Shown: positions 32,591 through 43,026 of the stretch, piece after piece
How the letters are laid out: each line of letters begins with the position of its first letter
Numbering within the stretch: position 1 is the stretch's first letter
NCBI GenBank assembly: GCA_028753945.1
Contig: JAPNXP010000007.1
Span: 2,232,001 to 2,296,000 of the forward strand
Direction: 5' to 3'
DNA from: Hexactinellida sp. DTS-2022
Taxonomy: Eukaryota; Porifera; Hexactinellida
Length of the DNA: 64,000 nt
Notes under the pieces: generated by a model
The model's database searches: none
What the model saw: only the letters and a program-made list of their open reading frames with translations
What the model was told of the DNA's origin: nothing
Program-made: the position numbers and the translations under genes

Positions 32591-35211
32591 CCAGCAAAAT
32601 CAGTAGGTGTTTTGTATACCGGATATTATTATCTGAAATCAAGAGAAATTCTAGCTGGGTCTCTAGGAACTGAAAATGTGTTGATTCTTGTACATCTATT
32701 ATTCTTTACCATCAACATTTAGTTGATAATACTTTCTCCATGCTAACAATCAACTAATCAAATCCAAACTTGTAACTTAAACATTAGAGGTATAGCAAAT
32801 AATTATCACGACAAATAGCTCACCATATTATACTACCTATACGCAAATAATATATTTAAATATGCCTAATTTTAACTGTTGTCGTGGTTTTATTAATATT
32901 ACCATATATGGAAAGGTGTGAAAACGGCATAACTCACATTCCACAAATATATTCGATAATTCAATATGTCCGTTGGACTCCCAAATATGACTCCCTATAC
33001 GATAATATTACATTTCATAAATCTAAAGCTAACTGATCTCGAGATTTTAACAATATTACCATATATGGAAAGGTGTGAAAACCGCATAACTCACATTCCA
33101 CAAATATTTTCGATAATCCAATATGACCGTTGGATTCCTTAACTATGACTTCCTATACGACAATAATACATTTTATGTGTCTAACTTTAACCGATTACGA
33201 AATACCTAATGGACCCAAGTTCCAGGACCCGAGAATGAGCGCCTACAGTCCTTATTTAAAGGAGTCTATGGTTTTTCAATATCTAAATAATTCCAAAATT
33301 TAAAATGCTCAATTGCTCGTCATTTAAACCCAATGATATATGTTTTAAGTATGAACATATCATGAAACATGAATCTTTTTGATATAATACTGAGGAGTAA
33401 ACGATCGAAAAAAATCGGAGAAACAATTCAAAAAAATCGATGATATTTTTGATTGTTGATTACGATTGTATTGTCATCCGAATAATCAGTTGTCGAAATT
33501 TGGATTGCCGATTGTCCAAATTTGGCTCGATTGGATTGGATTGGCAACCCTACTCTTGCCTCAGGTATACGAATTTGTTCAGCTACAAGTGCGAACAGTT
33601 GAGGAACCTTATCAGGTGCAGCGAAAGCCAGTGCTGGCAACAACCTGATAAGAATTGCCAATTCTGCATCTTGACTATCTCGCTTGTAAACCAACTCCTT
33701 GTACCTTCCTCCAAACATGTTGACTTAGATGGAAGAAGCAGCCTTTCACCTGAGTGTTCGGCCACAGTTGCTGAAAGCTATAGATTGAAGCCTTCTCGAA
33801 GTCCATCAACATGTACAAATGATGGGCCTGAGGACAGATTAGTTGTATTTGATTCCACATTTTTGTCTACGTAACTTGTGTTTGTTTGGTGACAAGATGA
33901 ACAGGCTAGGTAAGACATGTCCAACTAGTAAAGGGTTTGGTCGACCACGCAGTGCATGAGTCACATGCACTTGCTGGAACAGTGTTGGAGCTATCTTAAA
34001 TGTTCCATCTGCTAACCTTATTTTTGAATTGATTATCATATCAACATTTTGACCTCTTCCAAAGTTTATAATCCTTTCTGGACTGGGACCAGAATCGTAG
34101 AGGAGAAATATCTCCCCTTTACATGTGCTTCTATATTCCATTGGAATCTCGAGTAGTAGTAGATTGAGAGTTTGTGCGGGGCTGCAAGGACTCGTTGACT
34201 GTAACGTTGAATAGTGCGTTTCAAGCTGTCAAGTTTAGGTAATATTGCAGCTATGCCCACTGAAAGCGTCAAGAGAGTGTAGATTCTGCCTTCTTTTTAT
34301 TCTTGCTTTCGTTTCATAGTAGCTAATACTATTTTCATCCGCTTCATGTATCTGATCATTAGATCTAACAATTTTAGAATGTTTTGTGAATAATCTGGCT
34401 TTGCATATACTCCTCTGTTCACATTGCCAGTGAATAATATTCTACCTTTCTTTGTTTACCGTATAAAAACTGTTTTCGGCTAGCTTGTATCCACCTTTAG
34501 TAGACTGTGGTAGTCTAAATTGATGTTGAAATTCCGACATGTTATAACCGTAAGCATTTTGAATAAATTTGCTTAATCAAACTTCTATTTATAAGATAGT
34601 CTACATCATCTTTGTATTATTTATCACCTATATGTTTGTAATTTTCAACCAGAAGAATGGAAATCAGATAAAATTTTAAAATTGTGAGAGATCAACAACG
34701 ATTCATTGTACAAATTGCATTGAAATGTCGGTATTCCTGTATAAAATTATTAGAAAGTAGGGAAAAAATAAAATTTGTGATATTAAAAAATAATTCATTT
34801 GCCATAAACCGTTACCGTCATCTAGAAATGGCGTATAAACAGCTTGACCACAAATCTCATGATCTCAAAACTGGTTCCAGTGGACTCGCAATGTTTGATT
34901 ACTCTATGCACAATGCAAATTATGCCAATAGGAAGCATAGTTTAGCTTAGAATATAATTACAAAACTGGACTCTTTTTCTTATGAGTCGGCAGCAAGTGT
35001 AGCCGTATATATAGTAGATCATGGTTTAGTGTTTATTTTCACAAACTTCTCCCCTAGTGCCAGGGCCGGATTAGTACCATAGTAGGCCTGGACACTTTTT
35101 TTCTCAGCCATTTTCAACACAAAATTTACCTATTAATTTAATTTTGTTCTTAAATGCTAGTTTTTTAAATGGAATGAGTCATAAATTTGTATTTATTTAA
35201 TATCTTTTGAA

Positions 35212-35273
35212 GTGACGAATCGGAATTTTCTGGAATGTTCAACATTTCCAGAAAATTCCGAATCGTCACTCCA
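35212..35273. repeat. Near-perfect 27-bp-arm hairpin
   Basis: AGTGACGAATCGGAATTTTC begins one arm, and the opposite arm reads the same on the other strand with one mismatch and one bulge. The loop is about 5 bases. It lies in the non-coding right flank of the hAT-E gene and may be a MITE remnant. Confidence 0.6.
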
Positions 35274-35744
35274 GTAGTGTGAAAAGTAAACACTATATCA
35301 CTTAACGTGATTCATTGCCCCTTTCTATATACTTAGTACTAACTTTAATATGCATTAACATTGCATTGATAACTACCCAATTCTCTGATAGAATCTTTTG
35401 TATAGTCAATATCGATCAATTTTCAATTAATGTTATATAATAATAGGTGGTCATTTAGTTCCATTTTCACATATTTGGCTGTAACTCGGTAAGTATATGA
35501 GTTAGAGAGTCAAACTTTGTTTTGAATAATAGCTGATACAATAGACTATCGGGAATTCAACTAACAATAGATACATTGGTTCTAAATTGCAGGTACCCGA
35601 AGGCCTTAAGTTGATTTTTTGAAGAATATCGTTCAAAATAATGGACATCAGTGCAGTGTCCAGCTGGTCAATGAATTAGCTTCGTGGACTGCTGCCGGAG
35701 GTTGTCTGTCACAACTAGCTATGTAATTCAATGTCTACCGAATT

Positions 35745-37475
35745 TCTGAATAGTTCTTAACAGAGCTTTTGAAGCATCACTGCGTGTCGACCATCTTGTT
35801 TCAGACAAACTCTGGATAATATGACTTTTACTTTTCATATTTGCTGTTAGTTTCGACTTTCTTTGTGGCGAAGCTGAAAGAAATGAGTAGAGAGACTGCA
35901 AAAGTTAAAAAAACCTAATAGCTGAATTACAACTCTCAACTCCAGTTGATCCAACTAAATTGAGGCAGTGTGCAGCGCAGCAGGTCCATTCAGCAAAACT
36001 ATTAATTTCACGAAAGCGAGCCTGGACTCCAGAATAGATCCCAGGCATGTTGCTGGCGTTGTCGTAGGATTGTGACCTGCAGTTTGCTATATCAATTCCG
36101 TGTGACTTCAGAACGTTTTGCAATACTTCAAACAAGTACTTTCCATCATGGTGTTCTATCGGAATGAATTCAAGAAATCGGACAACCACATGTCCATCAC
36201 AAACGCAATATTGGGTAATTACTGTTAGTTGATCTATGTGAGCTATATCTGGCGTTGAATCAATACTGACACCAAAATAATTAGCTTCTTTTACTTCTAA
36301 AATAATAAGGGATTGTACTATAGATGCAAGTATGTCAATGAATTCATCACATATTGTTGACGAGAGATAAGACCCATTTCCAGGGCCGTAGCCACTGGTC
36401 AGGTTGGTCAGGTTTCAACCTGACCACTTTTAGTTGGTTGGACAGGTTAACCTGAACCCTTGGCCCTGTTGGTACTGTATCCAGCCCGGTCTAACCTGAC
36501 CACTTTTAATTGGTGGCTACGGCACTGATTTCTCTTTCCTGGATTTCCATGTCTGTGTAAGTGCTCAGCAAGGAAGGGATCAAATTTGGAGAGAAGTTCG
36601 ATGCATCCAAGATAATTCCCATTTCTTGGGCAACCAATTAATTCTGTTTCACCTCGGAAAGCTATCCCTCTTTCTGCCAGAAATCTTGTTACAGCGACAA
36701 TCCTTTTAATACTCGAATCCAATGATCCTTTTCTTTTTCTGACTTTTTCTCTAATTCAATATCAATTCGCATGCACTTTTGAAGTTCAAGCTTAACAGAT
36801 ATGGCTGAAAGATGTTCTTTAGAATGTTCATGTGACTGAATTCTTGATATCGCATTCTTCTAAAATCAAACCCACATCGAAATTGACTTTCTAATATAAA
36901 ATTACCTCTTGCAAATAGTTTTACATATAGCAGAATACTTTTCCAGTAGATGTAGAATATATCAGCCAGTCTATGATGACTCTTTCGCCATTAGCCAATG
37001 TCCTTGTAAAATATTCTCTCCATGCATACCTTTTCTTGTTGCCAAACATTCTACATGAGAAAATGAAACCAGATTCTATATTCTGGGAAGGAGAATGTTC
37101 AGTAAAGTATCTCATTAGTTCAGCATTAATTTCCCACCTTGCCGGGTCATTGGAGAATATAGAGTCTTGTAGTGTAACTATTGATTATGAAGTTGATTGT
37201 TCTGCAATTGCAATATCATCTGTACTTGTATTTCCATCGTTTGGGTCTATAGATTTGTCATGTTCATCTTATTCACTAGTTTCAATATCTACATTTTCAG
37301 AGTGATCACCGTCGTAAAAATGGGATCGATATTGTTTTCTTCATTTTCATGATCAGGTAGCTTAACATAATTTAACAACATTTTATTTTTTGTATTGTTT
37401 GAGGTTATCTTCTCGCTTTTGTCTTTTATTTCTCTTTTCAGCACCAGATTCATGTTTCCTTTTATACCCATCTAA
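35745..37475 (-). pseudogene. hAT-E transposase (TTF finger, DUF4371), broken
   Basis: Reading the minus strand, the start resembles LDGYKRKHESGAEKRNKR, typical of ZMYM1-like proteins. A TTF-type finger follows at about 37115-36900 (MRYFTEHSPSQNIESGFIFS, REYFTRTLANGERVIIDWLI, TGKVFCYMC). Next are RIVAVTRFLAERGIAFRGET and NYLGCIELLSKFDPFLAEHL (36722-36540), EFIPIEHHDGKYLFEVLQNV and NCRSQSYDNASNMPGIYSGV with CAAHCLNLVGS (36189-35930), and SLSETRWSTRSDASKALLRT near 35775. The motif order matches animal ZMYM1-like hAT transposases. Several stops and frame changes, plus the 147-bp MITE, break the gene. Confidence 0.75.
36381..36527. mobile_element. MITE-D copy 1, 147 bp, 5-bp duplication
   Basis: The ends are CAGGGCCGTAGCCACTGG and AATTGGTGGCTACGGCACTG, with ATTTC at 36376-36380 and 36528-36532. 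GGTCAGG/CCTGACC words pair across the interior. It interrupts the hAT-E coding sequence after GNPGKRN. A second copy of identical length, reversed, lies at 51599-51745. Confidence 0.85.
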
Positions 37476-37732
37476 CATTTCGAATAAATGTTTTAGTTTC
37501 TAAAAGAAGGAGATACTTAATATATTGCGTGTTTGTTGTTGTTTAACGTTTACATATTCATATAATTCAATGTGCTGCAAATATATGGCATTGTTACTCT
37601 GACCATATTGTTATTGGTAACACCAATTTGTTAACCGAAACAATAAGAATTTATTTTATGTCAGGTTATCTCCGAGCAGTAAACCGTCAACATTATTTAT
37701 CTAATATTGATTTTCTTTATAGTTTGTTAATC

Positions 37733-37883
37733 CAGTTAGTAGAACTCGGATAAGACGTACACTCGGTTAATACGTGCTATTTCTTTCAAAGAAAAAATTT
37801 ATTCTCATAAGTAAGACGTACAGTAGGATAGTACATACGAATTTTTGTTTCCCGAAGTGGTACGTCTTATCCGAGTTTCACTG
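37733..37883. mobile_element. TA-type MITE, about 151 bp
   Basis: GAACTCGGATAAGACGTAC near the left end pairs with GTACGTCTTATCCGAGTTTC near the right end. The right end is CACTG with TA after it; the left end (CAGTTAGTAG) is diverged and lacks its TA. It resembles a Tc1/mariner-type foldback and sits in the hAT-E left flank. Confidence 0.55.
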
Positions 37884-38232
37884 TATATATTTTAGGCTCC
37901 CAACTTTCGGAGGCCCCCAAACCTTCGTAGACCTGTGGCACAGTGCCTCTGTTGCCCTATCTATAATCCGGCCCTGATTGGAAGCACTCTAAATTAGTCA
38001 ATTGTAGTTCAGTACTAAGTTTTAAAATTTACAATTGGAAAGATAATTGTTAAGCAATGGTTGGTTTCATAAAAGTGTCATACAAACCACAATTAATAAA
38101 GACCTTAGACACCTTAAATTCCAAAATGGCATACAAATCAACTCTTATATTAATAGAAAAGAGTTTCAGAGAAGACAATTCTAAAATTTCACATTTACAT
38201 ACCACACGTAATTATTCTTTCATTGATCATTA

Positions 38233-39166
38233 ATGGCAATTGCTCCTTCATTCCAACCTTTGATGATTCCTATTATCTTCCCTACTGATAATGAAATGAC
38301 ATTAAATCAACTTTTTCGTGCTGTCACTATAGATGAAGATACCTGTATCACGTGGTTGCAGACTAATGGACTTTTAGCTAGAAGGATGCTATGTAAATTC
38401 AGTAGCATGATGCGTCCTGGTGCATTTGAGGGTATATCAGAAGGAAAGTGGTGGAGATGTCCCGAAAAAAACTGTGAAAATTTCGGATCACTGAGGATTG
38501 GTTCATTTTTCGAAGGTTCCAATGTACCATTACCAGAATTGGTAGAATTTCTCTATTTCCGGGCTGATAATCTGGCAAACAACGGCATTTTACACAAGAA
38601 TCTTGGTTGGGGAGAGCATACAATCAATGATTGGAAGAACTTTATTCGTGACTTGTGTGTTGAAGTATTTTTAACTAATCCCATACCAATTAGCGGACCT
38701 GGACATATCGTTGAAATAGATGAATCAAAATTCGGTCACAGAAAATATTCCAGAGGTCGTTTACTTTCATGTCAATGGGTATTTGGAGGAATTGATAAAG
38801 ATACAAAGGAGGTTTTTATGATCCCTGTACTTAATCGGACAGCAGCAACTTTAGTCCCGATCAACCAACAGTATATTATCCCTGGGACTACTATCTACTC
38901 TGATGAATGGGCCTTGTATAATTTAAATCCTGCTAGCACATTCCAACACTTAACCGTTAACCTGTCCACAGCGTAAATTTTGTAAATCCCAGCACTGGTG
39001 TACATACCCAAACTGTGGAAAGTACTTGGGGTCAAGCGAAAAAAAGGATTACTCCATGACTACAAACCCGGAACTATTGGACACCTATCTGCCAGAAATA
39101 TGTTGGAGAAAAAAATATGTAGAAGCTACTTTCTCCAATTTAATTAAAGAAATAAGGGATCAATAG
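38233..39166 (+). pseudogene. Merlin transposase (IS1016-like DDE), two frame changes
   Basis: The 247-codon frame contains WWRCPEKNCENFGSLRIGSF (zinc-ribbon-like), GHIVEIDESKFGHRKYSRGR (first Asp) and PGTTIYSDEWALYNL (second Asp). After a shift near 38965 comes VNPSTGVHTQTVESTWGQAK (Glu). After another near 39045, LLDTYLPEICWRKKYVEATF continues to a TAG at 39164-39166. The triad spacing and the DESK.G.RKY.RG motif identify the Merlin superfamily. Total length (about 310 codons) is normal. I searched by eye for flanking inverted repeats and 8-9 bp duplications but did not find convincing ones. Confidence 0.85.
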
Positions 39167-39396
39167 TCAATACCCAGTAGTACAATTGTACTTCTTGTAA
39201 TTTGGTAATTGTTAAATTCTATTATTAAACAATTGATAATCCACGACGCAGTGGCTTCCATTTCCTAAATTGTTAATCGATTAGATAAAGTTCACCATAC
39301 ACGATTCAAATTTGTTACCTACATTCCAACGAATTACTAAGTAACGTGGTGCATTTATTCTCTAAACTTATTAACTTAGTTTGTGCTTACCTAAGC

Positions 39397-39718
39397 CAGT
39401 GTTTCCCAAACTATTTTAACTAGTGCACCCCCTGATACATGAAAACTTGGTTGTGCACCCTCAGGAGATACCTAAGTCTGAATGACTCTATTGATCCCGG
39501 CTTTTTAATGTAATTAATATAATAGACGAGAATATTCACTCACAGAACACAATAGTAATCAATCAATATAGTCAAGTAGTCAAAATGCACTTGCAGATTA
39601 TAATAAAAAATACTTGACTTTAAAATGTTCAATATTCACTCACTCCTTGTCTAGTGCACCCCGAGCCTTGTCCCTTGCACCCCCAAGGGGTTCATGCACC
39701 GCATGTTGGGAACTACAG
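39397..39718. mobile_element. hAT-type MITE, 322 bp
   Basis: The left end is CAGTGTTTCCCAAACT and the right end, inverted, is CTGTAGTTCCCAACATGC. Copies of GTGCACCC occur inside both ends. CAGTG...TCCCAA ends are common in hAT elements. The 8-bp flanks do not match clearly. Confidence 0.6.
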
Positions 39719-39811
39719 AACTAAAAAATTTAAGTCTAGTTCTTACCAGACTTAACTAATCTTTTCATTTTAATATGCTTGTATTTGAAAATTATTTTAT
39801 TAATTCATTTA

Positions 39812-39995
39812 CAGTCAACTCCGCTTAATAGAGCTACCGGTTAATCGGTTTCTCAGCTTAATCGGGTCAAAATTTCATAGGATTTATAGACAGAATGACA
39901 GTTTGGCTTACAATATTTTCGGTTAATCGGTTTCTCCGCTTAATCGTGTCAAAACAACATGGTCCCGAGGTGGCTCTATTAAGCGGAGTTGACTG
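39812..39995. mobile_element. TA-flanked MITE, 184 bp (pogo-like)
   Basis: The ends are CAGTCAACTCCGCTTAATAG and its exact inverse, with TA outside (39810-39811 and 39996-39997). GGTTAATCGGTTTCTC and GCTTAATCG words repeat inward. This is a typical Tc1/mariner-pogo non-autonomous element. Confidence 0.85.
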
Positions 39996-39997
39996 TA

Positions 39998-41202
39998 TTA
40001 TTCTCACATTCTTGTAGTATATAAACACTACTGTACTATATCCAAATTTTTGGGTGGTGGAATCGTGTTTTGATATTCCTTTGGAAAATAATTTGCAATT
40101 AAAGAAGGTAATAGATTAATCAAGTAAATGTTCGTAGATAGCGAAGAAATAATAATTTAAGTTAAGTTTAAGTTTATACAAAACTAAGTTTGCAGATAAG
40201 TTTTGCGAAGTAAAGTAAACTTAGCATAAAATAATTCAAAACTTTGTTTAGACTTAGTTTAAGTTTATGAAATTATAGTGAATGAGGCCCCAGGTTAATA
40301 GATAATAAAAATAACAACAAATAACTTGGTTTGATTCTAAATATATATTCAGCTTGTTTAATTAGAATGTAAATGAACTAACAACTCGGAAATTGCCATA
40401 CTGTTGGTAAATTTATTAAGACTGACTGAAATTATGGGATTTAGTTAAAAGTAAGAGACATCAGGAAAAAGGATCGGGATTGAAAATACAGGGTGACATC
40501 TGTAACCTATGAGACATATCCTGAAAATTTGGGCTCTTAGTTAATGAAACTTTGTTCGGTGGAGACGATACGGACATAAAACCTAAGTCATTCATTTGAA
40601 TACTGACCCACTACAATTAAGAATCTAATAACAGTTTAAATAATAAATAATGTTTCTTAGCATTAGTAGAATAATTTGAAACTAGGGGTTTGAAATAATG
40701 AATATTGTATCTTAACATTTTGTAGAATAATTTGAAAACTGGAGATTTGAAATTTAGAATAGGAATCTGATAAAATGTTTATGACACCCTAATAACGAAG
40801 TGAGGTGTTAGACATGTAAATTGGCTTGTATGCACATAACTATGCACTAAATACTATATATATATATATTTGTTTGTATGTTCCGAGTTGATTGAAGAAA
40901 CTGGACGGTTTCCAAATATAATTTTTGGCATATACGGGTAACTTTTGGCACCCGCCAACAAGTTGAGGTTTCCACTCAAAATTTGTCACACCTTGACAAG
41001 TTATGACGTCCATTGTAACAATTCAAAAACCCTGAAAATTGACTTAATCGCACATATTTCGCGCCCTTTAAGAGATAAAAATCTGAAAATTTAATAGAAA
41101 ATGCACATTAATGATGCGGACACGTTGGTCACACCAGATCACCAATATGCTTACTCATTATCGCATGTTGATGTAATCACTAAATTTCACATTCTTAAAT
41201 TT
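39998..41202. repeat. Mostly non-coding; fragment of repeat E at 40490-40620
   Basis: CATCTGTAA, then TGGGCTCTTAGTTAATGAAA and GATACGGAC match the tail-only copy of repeat E (17720-17840). The rest is AT-rich without a gene. Confidence 0.45.
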
Positions 41203-41335
41203 ACTATTTAGGCCAATTACGCTTTATAATCAATATTAAGGGTGTATAATCACACACCAACCGCGAAGCGTTTGGAGTGTGGTTGTGTTTTGCTGCGAAG
41301 CGACCTAGCAAGCGAAGCGCGCTAGTAAATATATA
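41203..41335 (-). repeat. Dispersed repeat C, copy 1
   Basis: Reversed, it reads GCGCGCTTCGCTTGCTAGGT, CGCTTCGCAGC, a CACACTCC segment and then TTGATTATAAAGCGTAA. Copies in plus orientation lie at 53097-53240 and 58155-58330. The G/C-rich start stands out against AT-rich surroundings. No ends were defined. Confidence 0.55.
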
Positions 41336-41628
41336 AACTTCAAAAAAATTGGGCGGGCAACCAAAATATTGGCAGCGGGACACTTTTTGCCCGCGGGCCA
41401 CTAATTGAAGAGCCCTGAAATTTTAGATTCTAGCACTCAATCGCTATTTCAGTGAAAATATCCTTGAAATACTGGTATTTAAAAACATTTTCCAATATCA
41501 TTTTTTAATTAAGTTAGGAAGAATACCCCGAGACATTTATATAACAAATACACTCCTATATTTTCCCGATTCCCATAGTAAACACCTATTCCTGAACCCA
41601 TTGAAAAACATTTCATATTGATGGGTAA

Positions 41629-41964
41629 TTAATTATTGATTTTTGCATAACCGAGTTGGCTAAATGTGAACCACAATTGAAAAATATACAAGTGTTTGTT
41701 GTTCTCTAAATTTAGTTTGAATTTACCACTCATATTAGATACTCCATCAAATTTTATGCCCGGAATGGTTATAGAGAGGTTGAGCCGGATTATGACATCA
41801 CATACCATATTTGCTATATTCTTCCACTTGTAACATAGAGTTGATATTATCCTATTAAAATAGTCAAGAACGATCACCTCAGAATCGAAAGAACGAACAC
41901 ATATTGAATCCTGTACTTTCCTTTTAATGTCTTGTGTGCCATCAATCATAATATATGTTTCCAA
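41629..41964 (-). pseudogene. hAT transposase fragment (ZMYM1-like)
   Basis: The 111-codon frame has SICVRSFDSEVIVLDYFNRI, VIIRLNLSITIPGIKFDGVS and NMSGKFKLNLENN. It aligns with the D..SNMSGK..G.Q region of ZMYM1-like hAT transposases such as the gene at 35745-37475. Only the central catalytic part remains. Confidence 0.55.
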
Positions 41965-41972
41965 GTTATATA

Positions 41973-42508
41973 CACTTCCTGGCCGAAAGTATTCTACACC
42001 AATAATTATTTTATAAACAGTAGGGTTTCTAGCAACATAGTACTAACGTTTGTGGGTGCTTCTACAATACTTTATATGAAACGGTATTTAAGTATAAGAA
42101 TATAGCAATTCTTTAAATTTAATTTCTATAGAGGTGATAAACTCATTAACTATATAATGATGTAATTAAATATTATATTTCGGATAATTATGAGGAGATT
42201 AAAATATACAAATTCTGATTTCGATTTGAATTCCTCACAATCGAACTACTCTAGGTGCTGAAAATCTAATCATTACGATCATTTATACTGAGATACAACC
42301 TCATTCCCATTGATGCAACTTGCGCCACAAGTTACACGTTTGAAAATGTCCTAAAATCAATTTTTTTTTAATTCATAAATATAGCACTAAATGTAAAGTC
42401 ATTTTTGGGGTATTTTAAATAGCCTTCAACATTCTGTTAGATTCAGTTGGAAGAATAATATGTCAGCATTAAAATACCTCTTGTTCAAATACTTTTTTAC
42501 AGGGAGTG
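41973..42508 (-). mobile_element. Diverged Tc1-type MITE (566-bp family), 536 bp
   Basis: The ends are CACTTCCTGGCCGAAAGTAT and TTTTTTACAGGGAGTG, with TA outside (41971-41972 and 42509-42510). The interior has CTACTCTAGGTGC, ACTGAGATACAACCTCATTC and CCTCTTGTTCAAATACTTTT in family order. It is much more diverged than the two intact copies. Confidence 0.7.
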
Positions 42509-43026
42509 TATGTTGAAGACAGTGGAGCGTTGGTGAAGCTATTTTGGCAATTGCAGCTAGCCATATATTGTTCGAGTAAAGTTTTTGATTGCAAGCGTAA
42601 TGCTTGAGGACGCAGAGTGGGCTTAAGACAGTTTCAAGAATACAAAAGATATAGCCAACAAGTCACTAAAGTAATCAAGCGGACTGTCTCAGTCACGGTA
42701 GTGGTATACCGATGGTATAATTAGGTATATCCAATTATACCAAGTTAGTGTCTAGTTTCGGTATAGTACCTTCTGCCATAGCCTACTCTATATATGGCCT
42801 AACAGTAACCTAAAAAATATGGACCAAGGATGAAGGAGAAGATGGTAATATTTATCCAACCACAATATTTAATTTCCAAAATAATAATAATAATCAACCA
42901 CATTAATTAGAAATATTCTTGAAATATATACAACTATTGATCAAATTTTATTCCAAATTCATCTATTGACGTAAAATCTCTCCTTTTAATTTCGCTTTGG
43001 TATTTAATTCATATTAGCTTCAATTC

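Larger units (their letters stand above)
29826..33270 (-). mobile_element. P-B: P-type DNA transposon, 3445 bp
   Basis: Exact 8-bp duplications GTTTTTCA lie at 29818-29825 and 33271-33278, as expected of P elements. The ends are CATAGACTCCTTTAAATAAG and its exact inverse. The inverted repeats are long (about 400 bp) and resume after the hAT-C insertion in the left one. In the right one a ~130-bp segment (from ACCATATATGGAAAGGTGTG) is duplicated. The minus strand carries a P transposase lacking its THAP domain. Confidence 0.92.
29686..33552. mobile_element. hAT MITE family A, copy 2, split by P-B
   Basis: Exact 8-bp duplications CTCTTGCC lie at 29678-29685 and 33553-33560. The ends are CAGGGTTGCCAGTCCAATCC and GGATTGGCAACCCTA. 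Without P-B it would be about 414 bp, matching copy 1 (396 bp) in reverse orientation, including the ACTGAGGAGTAAACG region. It interrupts the MULE-2 transposase gene. Confidence 0.9.
26497..34540 (-). pseudogene. MULE-2 transposase, split into three blocks
   Basis: Block 1 (34540 to 33561) opens MSEFQHQFRLPQSTKGGYKL and has a FLYWCH-like finger, then DGTFKIAPTLFQQVHVTHAL (first catalytic Asp) and LICPQAHHLYMLMDFEKASI. Block 2 (29685-29402) continues with DLILYFENTYVGRLLSGG and NNAVEARHRSFNASVGCHHS, and reaches TKRQKIPK. Block 3 (26628-26497) gives MALKELFLSLYYRPRMEF and RGVAHQFANQTHND, which match the C-terminus of MULE-1. The blocks fit MULE-1 in order, and the joins fall at the target duplications of two hAT insertions. 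Several stops and frame changes inside the blocks show decay apart from the insertions. Confidence 0.75.
25941..35002 (-). mobile_element. MULE-2, host of a double nest
   Basis: Inverted repeats of more than 110 bp bound the unit: 25941 onward (CTACACATGCTACCG, TCATAAGAAAAA, GAGTCCAGTTTTGTAATT) against about 34870-35002 reversed. Weaker similarity continues to a GGAATACCGACATTT string at 26365 and its inverse near 34726-34740. Long inverted ends and a FLYWCH/MULE gene fit the Mutator-like superfamily. A 9-bp target duplication could not be found, so the outer borders are approximate. The gene is split by hAT-B (26629-29401) and hAT-A (29686-33552). Confidence 0.7.
35061..37976 (-). mobile_element. 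hAT-E transposon (ZMYM/TTF type), about 2.9 kb
   Basis: The ends are CAGGGCCGGATTA and TAATCCGGCCCTG. No matching 8-bp flanks could be read, suggesting age or later change. The minus strand carries a broken TTF-finger/DUF4371-type hAT transposase. It holds a 147-bp MITE and a 151-bp TA-flanked MITE. Confidence 0.75.

Noticed and set aside
35212-35273. Candidate microRNA
   Set aside because: The loop is too short and the stem too perfect for a typical animal precursor; listed as a hairpin only.
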